Shown: positions 32,935 through 42,463, numbered from the stretch's first letter. The stretch: DNA of 64,000 bases from Phascolarctobacterium_A sp034086985 (GCA_034086985.1 JAXDZG010000009.1:62001-126000); one strand, 5' to 3'. Notes: generated by a model not told the origin, from the sequence alone. Made by a program: numbers and translations.

Positions 32935-35900
32935 TTAGTTATCGTACTCATCCAGATCGGCATCGGGATTGTCGCGGATGGTCATGCCATCGTCAAAATT
33001 GCCCATTTCGGCAATAATATCATCATTGGCATCGTTATCAGCATAATCGTCCTGCTCTACAGTCCGGCCTTCCTCATACTGATTTTCCATATTGCCTGCT
33101 TCACGGATATTTTCCTCATCCATTTCGCGGGTCGGGATATCATCATCTTCATCATCCTGCAGGGAAATTTCTTCCTCGTCCTCGTTGAGCACCTTGATGT
33201 CGAGGCCAATGGATTGCAGCTCTTTTACCAGTACCTTGAAGGATTCGGGGATGCCCGGATCAGGCACATTCTCGCCCTTCACGATAGCTTCGTAGGTCTT
33301 TACACGGCCCACAACGTCGTCGGACTTCACGGTCAAAATTTCTTGCAGAGTATAAGCTGCGCCGTATGCTTCCAGCGCCCAAACTTCCATTTCACCAAAT
33401 CTCTGGCCGCCGAATTGGGCTTTACCACCCAAGGGCTGTTGGGTAACCAGGGAGTACGGGCCGGTGCTGCGGGCATGAATCTTATCATCAACCAGATGGT
33501 GCAGCTTGAGGTAATAGGTCAAGCCTACAGTTACAGGGTTATCGAAGGGCTCGCCGGTACGGCCATCATAAAGGATGGTCTTGGCGGTCTTATCGATGCC
33601 TGCCAGCTCCAGAGCATCAGCAATATCCTGCTCGTGGGCGCCGTCGAAGACGGGCACGGAGATTTGCACTGCTTTAATGCTCTTGTCGCCAAATTTATCA
33701 ATTTCTACGGTCTTAGGCATGCCGTATTTATCAACGTCATAGCCATATTTGGTCAGGCGCTCTACCAAGCCCTCGGCATCATTTTCAATTTGCATGCCCA
33801 GAGCACGAGCTGCCCAGCCCAAATGGTTCTCCAGAACCTGACCGATGTTCATACGGGAAGGTACGCCCAAGGGGTTCAGTACGATATGTACCGGTTCACC
33901 GCTGGGCAGGAAGGGCATATCCTCACGAGCCATGATGCGGGAAACAACGCCCTTGTTACCATGGCGGCCTGCCATCTTATCGCCCTCGGAAATCTTTCTC
34001 TTTTGGGCAATGTGGACGCGTACTTGCTCGTTTACTCCCGGAGGCAGATCGTCGCCGTTTTCGCGGCTGAAGACCTTCACGCTGACAATCTTACCTGCTT
34101 CGCCGTGGGGCACACGCAGAGAGCTGTCGCGGACTTCGCGAGCCTTTTCACCGAAGATAGCACGCAGCAGGCGCTCTTCAGCGGTGAGCTCGGTTTCGCC
34201 TTTCGGAGTAACCTTGCCTACCAGAATATCGCCGGGGCGTACTTCAGCGCCGATGCGGATAATGCCGCGCTCGTCCAGATCCTTCAGTGCTTCGTCGCCA
34301 ACGTTGGGCAGCTCACGGGTGATTTCTTCCTTGCCCAGCTTGGTATCACGAGCATCGCAGTCGTATTCTTCAATATGGATGGAGGTAAAGATATCAGCCT
34401 TTACCAAATCCTCGTTCAGCAAAACGGCGTCCTCGTAGTTATAGCCTTCCCAAGGCATATAAGCAACGATAACGTTGTGGCCCAGAGCCAATTCGCCGTG
34501 GTCGGTTGCAGGACCATCAGCCAAAACCTGCTTAGCCTCAACATGGTCGCCCTTGAAGACGATGGGTCGTTGGTTTACGCAGGTACCTTGGTTGGAGCGT
34601 TTGAATTTCAGCAGCGGATAAATATCAATCTCGCCGTTTTCAGCACGCACGCGAATCTCGTTGCCTACTACGCGAATAACCTCGCCGGCACGCTTAGCCA
34701 GTACGCATACGCCGGAGTCAACGGCTACCTTATATTCCATGCCGGTACCGATGATGGGAGCTTGGGTTACCAACAGGGGCACAGCTTGACGCTGCATGTT
34801 AGCACCCATAAGTGCGCGGTTAGCGTCATCGTTTTCCAAGAAAGGAATGAGGGCAGTTGCAATGGATACTACCTGCTTAGGAGAAACGTCCATCAAATCG
34901 CAGCGCTCCGGTGCGATGGAAAGTACGTCGTCCTTAGCGCGGGCAGTAACACGCTCGCCTAAGAAGTAGCCCTCGTCATCCAAGGGTTCGTTGGCCTGTG
35001 CAACGATGTATTTATCTTCTTCATCGGCAGTCATGTAAATAACTTCGTTGGTAACGCGCTTATTAGCCTTATCAACTACGCGGTACGGAGTTTCCATGAA
35101 ACCGTATTTATTGATAACAGCGAAGGTGGACAGGGAGCCGATGAGGCCGATGTTCGGACCTTCAGGGGTTTCAATGGGGCACATACGACCATAGTGGGAG
35201 TTGTGTACGTCGCGGACTTCGTAGCCTGCGCGCTCACGGGACAAACCGCCGGGGCCTAAGGCTGACAGACGGCGCTTGTGGGTCAGCTCGGCCAGCGGGT
35301 TGTTTTGGTCCATGAATTGGGACAGCTGGCTGCTGCCGAAGAATTCCTTAATAGCTGCCACTACGGGACGGATGTTGATCAATGCTTGCGGGGTAATAAC
35401 CTCGGTATCTTGAATGGACATACGCTCACGCACTACGCGCTCCATACGAGCCAGACCAATACGGAATTGGTTTTGCAGCAGCTCGCCTACGCAGCGTACA
35501 CGACGGTTGCCCAGATGGTCGATGTCGTCGCCGGTGCCATAGCCATCCATCAAATTCAGCAGATAGTTGAAGGAAGCCAGCACGTCCTCAACGGTTACAG
35601 TGTGGGTCTTCTCATCAATGCCGGTGGTGAAGAGCATCAGCATGGGCTCATCCTTGAACATAACCTTGATTTTGCGCAGGCCTTGTTCAGCATAAACACC
35701 GCTGGCTTCTACCTTATCCAGGGCCTCAGTGTTCATCTTGGTGCCCTTTTCCAGGATAATTTCGCCGGTCTCCTCATCAACCAGAGGCTCTGCTAACACA
35801 GTGTTCTCCAGACGATGACGCCAGCCCAGCTTCTTATTTAATTTATAACGACCAACATTGGCCAGATCATAACGCTTATTATCAAAGAAGGTTGCTTCGA

Positions 35901-36657
35901 TTAAGGAAACAGCATTCTCTAAAATGGTGGGCTCGCCGGGACGGAGTTTTTTGTAAACCTCCAGCATAGCCTCGTCCCTGTTTTTGGTGGTATCCTTTTC
36001 CAGGGTAGCCATCAGGTAGGGATGCTCGCCAAAAACGCTGATGATTTCTTCGTTGGAGGACAGGCCCAATGCACGCAGCAGCACGGTTGCGGGCAGCTTA
36101 CGGGTGCGGTCCACACGAGCGTAAATCACATCGTTAATATCGGTTTCATATTCAATCCAAGCGCCGCGGTTAGGAATAACAGTGGTGCCATACAGCTTTT
36201 TGCCGCTGGGATCAATATCTACACTATAATATACGCCGGGGGAACGTACTAATTGGCTGACGATAACGCGCTCAGCACCGTTGATAACAAAGGTACCGGT
36301 TTCGGTCATCAGGGGGAAATCACCCATGAAGACGGTGGATTCCTTGATTTCACCAGTGTCCTTATATACCAAGCGTACCTTTACGTTCATGGGTGCGGAA
36401 TAGGACTCATCCCTTTCCTTGCACTCTTCCACGCCATATTTGGGCTCGCCCAGGCTGAAGTTTTCAAAATAGAGCTCCAGATTGCCGGAGAAGTCTTTAA
36501 TCGGAGAAATGTCATGGAGAATGTCTACCAGGCCTTCGTCGAGGAACCATTCATAAGATTTTCTTTGAATGTCAATCAAATGAGGCATGGGCAGTATTTC
36601 ATTGATTCTGGCATAACTATACCGTGTTCTGTCACCTACTTGAACCGGTTTAAACAT
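32935..36657 (-). CDS. rpoB: RNA polymerase beta subunit with acidic C-terminal tail
   Basis: Subunit of 1240 residues from the ATG at 36655-36657 (MFKPVQVGDRTRYS, GAGGA upstream). The open frame runs 28 codons further, but through the leader terminator, so I reject that start. The rifampicin pocket GSSQLSQFMDQNNPLAELTH is of the sensitive type. The C-terminus continues past the usual end of the protein with about 85 residues, of which about 35 are Asp or Glu. Unusually, no rplJL or rplL lies upstream. Confidence 0.98.
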   Translation of the reverse strand: MFKPVQVGDRTRYSYARINEILPMPHLIDIQRKSYEWFLDEGLVDILHDISPIKDFSGNLELYFENFSLGEPKYGVEECKERDESYSAPMNVKVRLVYKDTGEIKESTVFMGDFPLMTETGTFVINGAERVIVSQLVRSPGVYYSVDIDPSGKKLYGTTVIPNRGAWIEYETDINDVIYARVDRTRKLPATVLLRALGLSSNEEIISVFGEHPYLMATLEKDTTKNRDEAMLEVYKKLRPGEPTILENAVSLIEATFFDNKRYDLANVGRYKLNKKLGWRHRLENTVLAEPLVDEETGEIILEKGTKMNTEALDKVEASGVYAEQGLRKIKVMFKDEPMLMLFTTGIDEKTHTVTVEDVLASFNYLLNLMDGYGTGDDIDHLGNRRVRCVGELLQNQFRIGLARMERVVRERMSIQDTEVITPQALINIRPVVAAIKEFFGSSQLSQFMDQNNPLAELTHKRRLSALGPGGLSRERAGYEVRDVHNSHYGRMCPIETPEGPNIGLIGSLSTFAVINKYGFMETPYRVVDKANKRVTNEVIYMTADEEDKYIVAQANEPLDDEGYFLGERVTARAKDDVLSIAPERCDLMDVSPKQVVSIATALIPFLENDDANRALMGANMQRQAVPLLVTQAPIIGTGMEYKVAVDSGVCVLAKRAGEVIRVVGNEIRVRAENGEIDIYPLLKFKRSNQGTCVNQRPIVFKGDHVEAKQVLADGPATDHGELALGHNVIVAYMPWEGYNYEDAVLLNEDLVKADIFTSIHIEEYDCDARDTKLGKEEITRELPNVGDEALKDLDERGIIRIGAEVRPGDILVGKVTPKGETELTAEERLLRAIFGEKAREVRDSSLRVPHGEAGKIVSVKVFSRENGDDLPPGVNEQVRVHIAQKRKISEGDKMAGRHGNKGVVSRIMAREDMPFLPSGEPVHIVLNPLGVPSRMNIGQVLENHLGWAARALGMQIENDAEGLVERLTKYGYDVDKYGMPKTVEIDKFGDKSIKAVQISVPVFDGAHEQDIADALELAGIDKTAKTILYDGRTGEPFDNPVTVGLTYYLKLHHLVDDKIHARSTGPYSLVTQQPLGGKAQFGGQRFGEMEVWALEAYGAAYTLQEILTVKSDDVVGRVKTYEAIVKGENVPDPGIPESFKVLVKELQSIGLDIKVLNEDEEEISLQDDEDDDIPTREMDEENIREAGNMENQYEEGRTVEQDDYADNDANDDIIAEMGNFDDGMTIRDNPDADLDEYDN

Positions 36658-36717
36658 GTAATTCCTCACCCCTTCGTTAATTCTTGAACACACTAAAGCT
36701 AGCACATGCATACGTGA

Positions 36718-36752
36718 CAAAAAAAACAAGGTTCTTACCACAAGGACCTTGT
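36718..36752 (-). terminator. Terminator in the rpoB leader (attenuator)
   Basis: On the minus strand ACAAGGT-C-CTT pairs with AAG-A-ACCTTGT, and eight T follow (36718-36726). It lies downstream of the nearest promoter-like TATAAT and about 60 bases before the rpoB ATG. Transcription of rpoBC must therefore pass it. Confidence 0.75.
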
Positions 36753-36783
36753 CTGTTGTCTGCGATGATGTGCCTCATCCTTC

Positions 36784-36903
36784 ATTATAAGCAAGATACG
36801 CCGTTCAACCACTGACCCGGCAATATTTGTTGTCAATTACACCTGCAATGTTTAATAAAATGATGTAGTATAGTATGTTATCATATTTCAGGTGCAGTGT
36901 CAA
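36784..36903 (-). promoter_or_regulatory. rpoBC promoter region
   Basis: Upstream candidate: TTGACA (36898-36903), 17-base spacer, TAACAT (36875-36880). Downstream candidate: TATAAT (36784-36789) with a weak -35 (TGGTTG at 16 bases). Both lie before the leader terminator. The upstream one begins inside the 3' flank of the YolD-like gene. Confidence 0.55.
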
Positions 36904-36927
36904 GCAAATAAGCAAAAATTTATTTTT

Positions 36928-37134
36928 CTAAATGTCCTCTGCCTGCTCCCTTTTCTGGCGTACCTCCTGCAGCATCTCCTCATAGCCACGCAGCGCCTGG
37001 AAGGCTGCAAATTGCTTGGCTCGCTTGCTGCATGCGCCCTTAAACTCCGCTTGCGGTGCCCACTGCTGCTCGAGGCCGCGCCGTCCGCCCTTGCGATAGC
37101 ATTTTCTTGCCTCTGTCATCATCCTCGCCTCCAT
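36928..37134 (-). CDS. Small YolD-like protein
   Basis: Basic protein of 68 residues. The stretch RAKQFAAFQALRGYEEMLQE matches the FLPFxALxGYxExLxE core of the small proteins that accompany Y-family polymerases (YolD/YqjX type). It begins 41 bases after the polymerase stop. AAGGA precedes this ATG; an alternative ATG pair at 37122/37119 has GGAGG before it, so the first few residues are uncertain. Its role with the polymerase is unknown. Confidence 0.7.
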   Translation of the reverse strand: MEARMMTEARKCYRKGGRRGLEQQWAPQAEFKGACSKRAKQFAAFQALRGYEEMLQEVRQKREQAEDI

Positions 37135-37175
37135 CTCATCTATCCTTATATGCTCTTGCTCATATTACATTGAGG

Positions 37176-38459
37176 CTATACACCACTGTTGTGACCGCCG
37201 ATAAGCTTATTGCGCAGCCTGCCCGTGGCTTTTTCACGATAGCTAATGCCACGCAAAATCGCGTTTTTGCCATACTTACTCTTGACGTCTAAAAGCACCT
37301 GCTGCGTATCCCGATCCCGCTGCTCGTCCACAGCATAAGCGGGAAACAAGGTAGCTTCCGCACTCCCCAGCCATACTAAGTCATTGGCACTGACACAAAT
37401 CTGGCGAATGGGAGAGGTGCGCCATGTAGTCTCATTATAAAGCTGGCGAAAAAGCTCCTCCAGCACCACGAAGGAATCCGTAGCCTGGGGCAAGCGACGG
37501 GAGCCCCCGGTGGGCAGACGACAATCCTTGCTATAGCGAATGCTCAGACTAAAGGAATTGCACAGCATTTGGGTTTCCACCAGCTTGAGGCATAAAAACT
37601 CCACCATTTCCACCATAACGATTAGGGCATCCTCAAAGGCATAATCCTCAAACAAAATCTGGCTATTGCTAATGGAGTGGGTTTTAGGACGATAATTACG
37701 CAAATCCTCGATGGTGCATGCCTCCCGTCCCCAGGCGTGGTCGATTAAATATTCAGCGTTAACGCCAAACTCCTTGTACAGCTTCGCAGGCTCGTAATGA
37801 GCCACGCCATATAAATCATAAATGCCCTTATGGGCCAGACGCCGGGCCGTGCCCCTGCCAATATTCCAAAAATCCGTCAGAGGCTGATGGTGCCACATTT
37901 TTTCTTTAAATAAGTCCTCGTCTAAAAAGGCCATGTGATCCGGCTGGTGCTTAGCCAAAATATCCAAGGCTACCTTGGCTAAAAACATATTACTACCGAT
38001 GCCAGCGGTAGCACAAATACCAAATTTAGCAATAATGCGCTGTACTAAAAGCTGTACCAGCGCCTTAGGTGTCATTTTATATAATAATAGGTAGGGAGAT
38101 AAATAGATAAAGCACTCATCAATGGAATAAACATGAATATCCTGAGCACTTAAATATTCTAAATAGCTTTGATAAATGCCCGCCGAATAATCCATATAAA
38201 GCTGCATCCGCGGCAGGGCGGTGATGTATTTGATGCCGGAGGGAATTTCAAACAGGCGACAACGATTGCGCACTCCCAGAGCCTTTAAGGCCGGGGACAC
38301 AGCCAAGCAAATGGCACCTCTGCCACGGGCCGGGTCCGCCACAACTAAATTGACCTTGAAGGGGTCCAGTCCCCGCTCCACGCACTCCACCGAAGCATAA
38401 AAGCTTTTTAAATCAATACAGGCGTAGATTCTATCCTGCGCTGCAATCAAATTATTCAT
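37176..38459 (-). CDS. Y-family DNA polymerase (UmuC/UvrX-like)
   Basis: Translesion polymerase of 427 residues. The catalytic motifs are ACIDLKSFYASVEC (Asp15) and YSIDECFIYLS. Then come a helix-hairpin-helix region (DFWNIGRGTARRLAHKGI) and a little-finger domain. This is the UvrX/UmuC subgroup rather than DinB. I chose the ATG at 38457-38459, 26 codons into the frame, where family homology begins. It is probably DNA-damage induced; a dyad overlaps its promoter. Confidence 0.9.
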   Translation of the reverse strand: MNNLIAAQDRIYACIDLKSFYASVECVERGLDPFKVNLVVADPARGRGAICLAVSPALKALGVRNRCRLFEIPSGIKYITALPRMQLYMDYSAGIYQSYLEYLSAQDIHVYSIDECFIYLSPYLLLYKMTPKALVQLLVQRIIAKFGICATAGIGSNMFLAKVALDILAKHQPDHMAFLDEDLFKEKMWHHQPLTDFWNIGRGTARRLAHKGIYDLYGVAHYEPAKLYKEFGVNAEYLIDHAWGREACTIEDLRNYRPKTHSISNSQILFEDYAFEDALIVMVEMVEFLCLKLVETQMLCNSFSLSIRYSKDCRLPTGGSRRLPQATDSFVVLEELFRQLYNETTWRTSPIRQICVSANDLVWLGSAEATLFPAYAVDEQRDRDTQQVLLDVKSKYGKNAILRGISYREKATGRLRNKLIGGHNSGV

Positions 38460-38508
38460 CAGTACCACCACCGTAATTAAAGCGAAAGAGAAAAACTTTA
38501 CTACGGTT

Positions 38509-38537
38509 ATTCTAGCACTTTTAGAACAATATTTCAA
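38509..38537 (-). promoter_or_regulatory. Promoter with overlapping dyad before the Y-family polymerase
   Basis: Minus strand TTGAAA (38532-38537), 17-base spacer, TAGAAT (38509-38514). A dyad TTCTA-N7-TAGAA (38510-38526) overlaps the -10, where a repressor such as LexA would act. The operator role is inferred; it does not match the Bacillus or E. coli SOS box. Confidence 0.55.
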
Positions 38538-38552
38538 TATAAATACGTAATT

Positions 38553-39452
38553 TTACCTTTTGTTCGCTTTTGGGTTGATAAAGCGAATAAACTCCTGCAC
38601 ATAGGAGGGCAGGATATAATCCTTGCGATAGATGATGTACATTTGGCGCGCAGCCAAATACTCCGGCAGCTCAAAGACTAAAATACGTTTTTCGAGAAGG
38701 AAGTTTTGCGCGGCACGAGCCGAAATAAGCGATACCCCTAAGCCCCCTGCCACCAAATTCTTGATGGCCTCCTGATCGTTAACCCTTGCCACTACATGGA
38801 GCTTCTCCTCCTCCAGACCGGAGCTAGCCAAAAACTGCTCCGCCAGCTTTTCGCTGCCACTGCCCTTTTCTCGCAAAATCAAGGGCTCCTGCAAAAGCTC
38901 TTTTACCGGCGTAGCTTCCGCAGCCTGCAATGCTAAAAAACGCTCGCTCACAGGCGTAATCAAAACTAATCTATCCTCGCAAAAGGGCTCGCAGATTATT
39001 TCCTCGTCCTCACAGCGCATACCGATAAATCCTAGATTAAAAAGGCCGTCCTTGAGTCCGTCAATAATGCCCTGGCTGTCACTTTGGTTCATCACGAAAT
39101 AAACATCCTGATGTAATTGTCCAAACTCCGGCAAGAGCTGGGGCAGAATATAGGCCGAGGGAATGGTGGACGCGCCCAAATGAATAATGCGCTTGCTCTC
39201 CACGGAGCAGGCCTCCAGCATGCGCTGCTTCAGCTCCAAAATATTCATGGCATAGCCATAAAGCTCCTGTCCCTTGGGAGTGATGGTGATGCTTTTCGTA
39301 GTACGCACGATGAGCTTGGTGTGCAGCTCCTCCTCCAGCTGATAAATATGGGTGCTTATGGTGGGCTGTGATAGATAAAGCTTAGCGGCAGCTTTGGTAA
39401 AGCTTTTTTGCTGCACCACGGCGACAAAGCTTTGTAGCTGTTTAAACTCCAT
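38553..39452 (-). CDS. LysR-family regulator of the selenium module
   Basis: Regulator of 299 residues: N-terminal winged helix (FVAVVQQKSFTKAAAKLYLS) and a periplasmic-binding-like effector domain. It overlaps the cysteine desulfurase-like gene by 11 bases and lies next to yedE-yedF-selD, fitting the LysR type tied to selenium metabolism. The effector is unknown. It may act on the divergent yedE promoter. Confidence 0.85.
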   Translation of the reverse strand: MEFKQLQSFVAVVQQKSFTKAAAKLYLSQPTISTHIYQLEEELHTKLIVRTTKSITITPKGQELYGYAMNILELKQRMLEACSVESKRIIHLGASTIPSAYILPQLLPEFGQLHQDVYFVMNQSDSQGIIDGLKDGLFNLGFIGMRCEDEEIICEPFCEDRLVLITPVSERFLALQAAEATPVKELLQEPLILREKGSGSEKLAEQFLASSGLEEEKLHVVARVNDQEAIKNLVAGGLGVSLISARAAQNFLLEKRILVFELPEYLAARQMYIIYRKDYILPSYVQEFIRFINPKANKR

Positions 39453-40638
39453 GCTGCAGCACCTCCTTGAGGGCGGCCAAGGCTAGCGCAACCTCCTCCG
39501 CAGTGTTGTGCCAGCCTAGGGAAAAGCGCAGCGTACCCGTGGGATAGGTGCCCAAGGATTTGTGAGCATTGGGCGCGCAATGTAAGCCCACACGGGTGGC
39601 AATGCCGTAGCTTGCGTTAAGCTTATGGGCGACTAAGGCTATATCCTCTTTAGTATCGGCAATAGAAACTACGCTGGTGCGTTGGATCATGTCCTTGCGG
39701 CCCACAATACGCAATAAACCCTGTTGCTCTAAATCCTGTAAGCCTGCTAGAAGCTGCTCCGTTAGTCCCAGCTCGTGCTCCCGTAGTCCATCCATACCAC
39801 GCTGCTTGAGCCAGCGCACGCCTGCTGCTAGACCCATAATCCCCGGCAGGTTCAGCGTTCCTGCCTCAAATTTATCCGGCATAAAGGCGGGAGTGCGCTC
39901 CGTGTGGCTTATGCTGCCAGTCCCTCCCACGATGAAGGGCGCAATCTTTTCAATCATGTGCTCCTGCACAATAAAGCCACCGATGCCCTGAGGCCCAAGG
40001 AGTCCCTTGTGCCCTGTAAAGGCCAGTGCATCAATGCCCAAGGTCTGCATATTGATGGGAAATAACCCCGCACTTTGAGCACTATCGACAATAAATATAA
40101 GCTGATGCTGCTTACAAAAAGCTCCAACCTTGGCTAATGGTAGCAAGGTTCCGCACACATTGCTTGCGTGAGTCATAATAACTGCCTTCGTGCGTGACTG
40201 CACCAATTTCGGCAAAGCAGCAAGCTCTAGATTGCCCTCCCTGTCGCAGGGAATGCGACTAAAGGTAATAGCGTCCACGGGAGCCGCTTCTCCCTCTGCA
40301 AGCTCACGGCCTAGCAGCTGCAAGGGACGCATCACAGCGTTATGCTCCATGCTCGACACCAGCACATGGTCACCGGGCCTCAGCAAGCCACGGATAAGCA
40401 CATTTAAAGCCTCTGTAATATTTTTCGTAAAGGCCACATTTTTCGGGTCCTCGCCTCCGAAAAAGTCACATAAAAGCTGACGAGCACTAAACACAGCCTC
40501 CTCCGCTGCATAAGCACTGGCGTAGCCGCCGCGGCCAATATTACTGCCCACCCCTGTCATATATTGATAGACAGCGTCTGCAACCTCCTTAGGCTTGGGA
40601 AAAGAGGTACTGGCGTTATCCAAATAAATCTGCTGCAT
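39442..40638 (-). CDS. Cysteine desulfurase-family aminotransferase (selenium-associated)
   Basis: PLP enzyme of 398 residues, class V aminotransferase. YLDNASTSFPKP is the family N-terminus, and the PLP-binding Lys is in ALAFTGHKGLLGPQG. It belongs with the cysteine desulfurase-like proteins found beside selD and yedE, probably to liberate or hand on selenium or sulfur; this is inferred. The frame begins at an upstream TTG, but the ATG at 40636-40638 lies 7 bases after AGGAGG. Confidence 0.88.
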   Translation of the reverse strand: MQQIYLDNASTSFPKPKEVADAVYQYMTGVGSNIGRGGYASAYAAEEAVFSARQLLCDFFGGEDPKNVAFTKNITEALNVLIRGLLRPGDHVLVSSMEHNAVMRPLQLLGRELAEGEAAPVDAITFSRIPCDREGNLELAALPKLVQSRTKAVIMTHASNVCGTLLPLAKVGAFCKQHQLIFIVDSAQSAGLFPINMQTLGIDALAFTGHKGLLGPQGIGGFIVQEHMIEKIAPFIVGGTGSISHTERTPAFMPDKFEAGTLNLPGIMGLAAGVRWLKQRGMDGLREHELGLTEQLLAGLQDLEQQGLLRIVGRKDMIQRTSVVSIADTKEDIALVAHKLNASYGIATRVGLHCAPNAHKSLGTYPTGTLRFSLGWHNTAEEVALALAALKEVLQHGV

Positions 40639-40751
40639 AAACATTCCTCCTGTGTACAATTAAAAACGAGCTTGAAGCTTATCCATAGCACCATTGTAGC
40701 ACAATTTATTATAAATTCCAATCAATCTATCTGCTTTATCTATAAATGATA

Positions 40752-40781
40752 TTGGAGCCCCTGCGCTGCCTATGTTATACT
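40752..40781 (+). promoter_or_regulatory. Promoter of yedE-yedF-selD
   Basis: TTGGAG (40752-40757), 18-base spacer, TATACT (40776-40781), about 50 bases before yedE. The 190-base divergent region with the desulfurase gene is AT-rich and is the likely LysR target, but no clear T-N11-A palindrome stood out. Confidence 0.6.
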
Positions 40782-40831
40782 TTTCTTATACATATTTCTC
40801 ACAATTCTTTTAAAGAAGGAAAGGTGTTTTG

Positions 40832-41905
40832 ATGAAAAACGAACGCACAATAATTATCTCTACCGGCGTAATTATAGGCATCATCGCCTCCATGCTGGTG
40901 TATTTTGGCAATCCCGCCAATATGGGCTACTGCATTGCCTGCTTTTTGCGTGACACTGCAGGCGGTTTGGGACTGCACTCCGCTAAAGCCGTACAGTACA
41001 TCCGTCCCGAAATTATCGGCCTCATCCTAGGCGCTCTCGGCGCAGCCTCTACCCATGGCGAATTCTCTCCCAAGGGCGGCAGCTCGCCCCTGACTCGCTT
41101 TGCCCTGGGCTTTTTTGCCATGGTCGGCTGCCTCATGTTCCTAGGCTGCCCCTTTAGAATGCTGCTGCGCATCGCCGGCGGTGACTTAAATGCCTGGGCA
41201 GGCCTCCTGGGCTTCGCCGGCGGCATTTATGCCGGCATTTTCTTCCTCAACCGTGGCTATAGCCTGAAGCGCACTTATAAAATGACTCCTGCCGAGGGCG
41301 GCCTGCTGCCCGCAGCAGCCCTTGCCCTGTTAGTGCTGCTCCTCACCGCCCCCGCCTTTATCCACTTTACCAAAGCTGGCGGTGGCCCCGGCGCCAAGCA
41401 TGCGGCGTTAGCCATTAGCCTAGCTGCAGGCCTCGCCGTAGGCTGTTTAGCACAACGCACTCGTTTTTGCATGATCGCCGGTATCCGCGACTTCATCTTA
41501 TTCCGTGAAACCAAAATGCTCTGGGGCTTCGTAGCTGTGACGGTGGCCGCACTTTTATGCAATCTGACCCTGACCGCCGCTACCGGCACCAGCTTTTTCA
41601 AGCTGGGCTTCGTCGGTCAGCCCATCGCTCACACCGATGCTCTGTGGAATATACTGGGACTTTTCTTGGCGGGCTTTGCCTGTGTGCTCTTGGGCGGCTG
41701 CCCCATGCGCCAGCTGATTTTGGCTGGTGAAGGCAACTCCGACAGCGCCATCGCTATTTTAGGCTTCGTGGCCGGGGCAGCCTTTGCCCATAACTTCGGC
41801 CTCGCTTCCAGCGGTGCCGGTCCCACCGCCAACGGCCAAATCGCCGTTATTATCGGCATTATCGTCGTTGCTCTTATCGCTTACTTGAACACCTATAGAA
41901 AATAA
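40832..41905 (+). CDS. yedE: YedE-family selenium metabolism membrane protein
   Basis: Membrane protein of 357 residues with about nine or ten segments, of the YeeE/YedE (thiosulfate/selenium transport) family. Conserved Cys motifs are visible: GYCIACFLRD, FLGCPFRMLLR, RTRFCMIAG and LGGCPMRQLI. It is thought to import or channel a selenium or sulfur species. The ATG (40832) follows AAAGG by 7 bases; a TTG one codon earlier is the alternative. Confidence 0.88.
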   Translation: MKNERTIIISTGVIIGIIASMLVYFGNPANMGYCIACFLRDTAGGLGLHSAKAVQYIRPEIIGLILGALGAASTHGEFSPKGGSSPLTRFALGFFAMVGCLMFLGCPFRMLLRIAGGDLNAWAGLLGFAGGIYAGIFFLNRGYSLKRTYKMTPAEGGLLPAAALALLVLLLTAPAFIHFTKAGGGPGAKHAALAISLAAGLAVGCLAQRTRFCMIAGIRDFILFRETKMLWGFVAVTVAALLCNLTLTAATGTSFFKLGFVGQPIAHTDALWNILGLFLAGFACVLLGGCPMRQLILAGEGNSDSAIAILGFVAGAAFAHNFGLASSGAGPTANGQIAVIIGIIVVALIAYLNTYRK

Positions 41906-41920
41906 GGAGGCTCACCTATT

Positions 41921-42127
41921 ATGCAAATCATCGATGCTCGCGGCTTGTCCTGCCCCGAGCCCGTTATTTTAACTCGTCAAGCCCTAGCCAGTGGCGAACC
42001 TCGCTACCAAGTCATTGTTGACAACAACACTTCTAAAGAAAACGTTACTCGCTATGCCCATCACCAGGGCTATGAGGTGACTATTAGCGAGCAGGATGGG
42101 GAATATACCCTGTCCCTGAGCAAATGA
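41921..42127 (+). CDS. yedF: YedF: TusA-like selenium metabolism protein
   Basis: TusA-fold protein of 68 residues. DARGLSCPEPVILTR carries the single redox Cys that transfers sulfur or selenium. Many selenium-associated YedF proteins have a second C-terminal domain; this one has only the TusA part. Ribosome site AAGGAGG. It ends in an ATGA overlap with the next gene. Confidence 0.85.
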   Translation: MQIIDARGLSCPEPVILTRQALASGEPRYQVIVDNNTSKENVTRYAHHQGYEVTISEQDGEYTLSLSK

Positions 42128-42375
42128 AGCAGTATGTAGCCACCTTTTTCTCCCATTTTGGAGCGATTCGCTTCCAAAAATTATGTACTCAGCTGCATTT
42201 AAGGGCGCGGCTAGCTCCCGTGCCGCGCTCCTTGAGCAGCAGCTGTGGCACCTGCGTGCTATTTGAGGCGGAGGCTCTGGAGCAGGACGCTGTGCCTAGG
42301 CTCGTCACCCCGGAGCTGGAGCAGCTGGTGCTGGAGGAAAATGGCTATAATATGATCTATAGGGCAGAGGAATAA
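42124..42375 (+). CDS. DUF3343-family small protein
   Basis: Protein of 83 residues. VATFFSHFGAIRFQKLC and the central RSLSSSCGTCVLFEA with a CGTC pair fit DUF3343, a family often found with yedF and selD and proposed to carry Se or S. Its ATG overlaps the yedF stop by 4 bases. Confidence 0.78.
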   Translation: MKQYVATFFSHFGAIRFQKLCTQLHLRARLAPVPRSLSSSCGTCVLFEAEALEQDAVPRLVTPELEQLVLEENGYNMIYRAEE

Positions 42376-42463
42376 ACCTAGCTGCGCAACATCAATCTTA
42401 AAAAATGAGCGCAAGCTGTAATGATCAGGACTCTGCTGACATAATCAAGATGAGGACTACTAA

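Noticed and set aside
33214..34962. 582-codon frame antisense to rpoB
   Set aside because: Same reason: it lies wholly opposite a conserved gene and reads as low-information protein.
36658..36741. 28-codon N-terminal extension of RpoB
   Set aside because: It would translate the leader terminator and has no ribosome site. The ATG at 36657 fits the family N-terminus.
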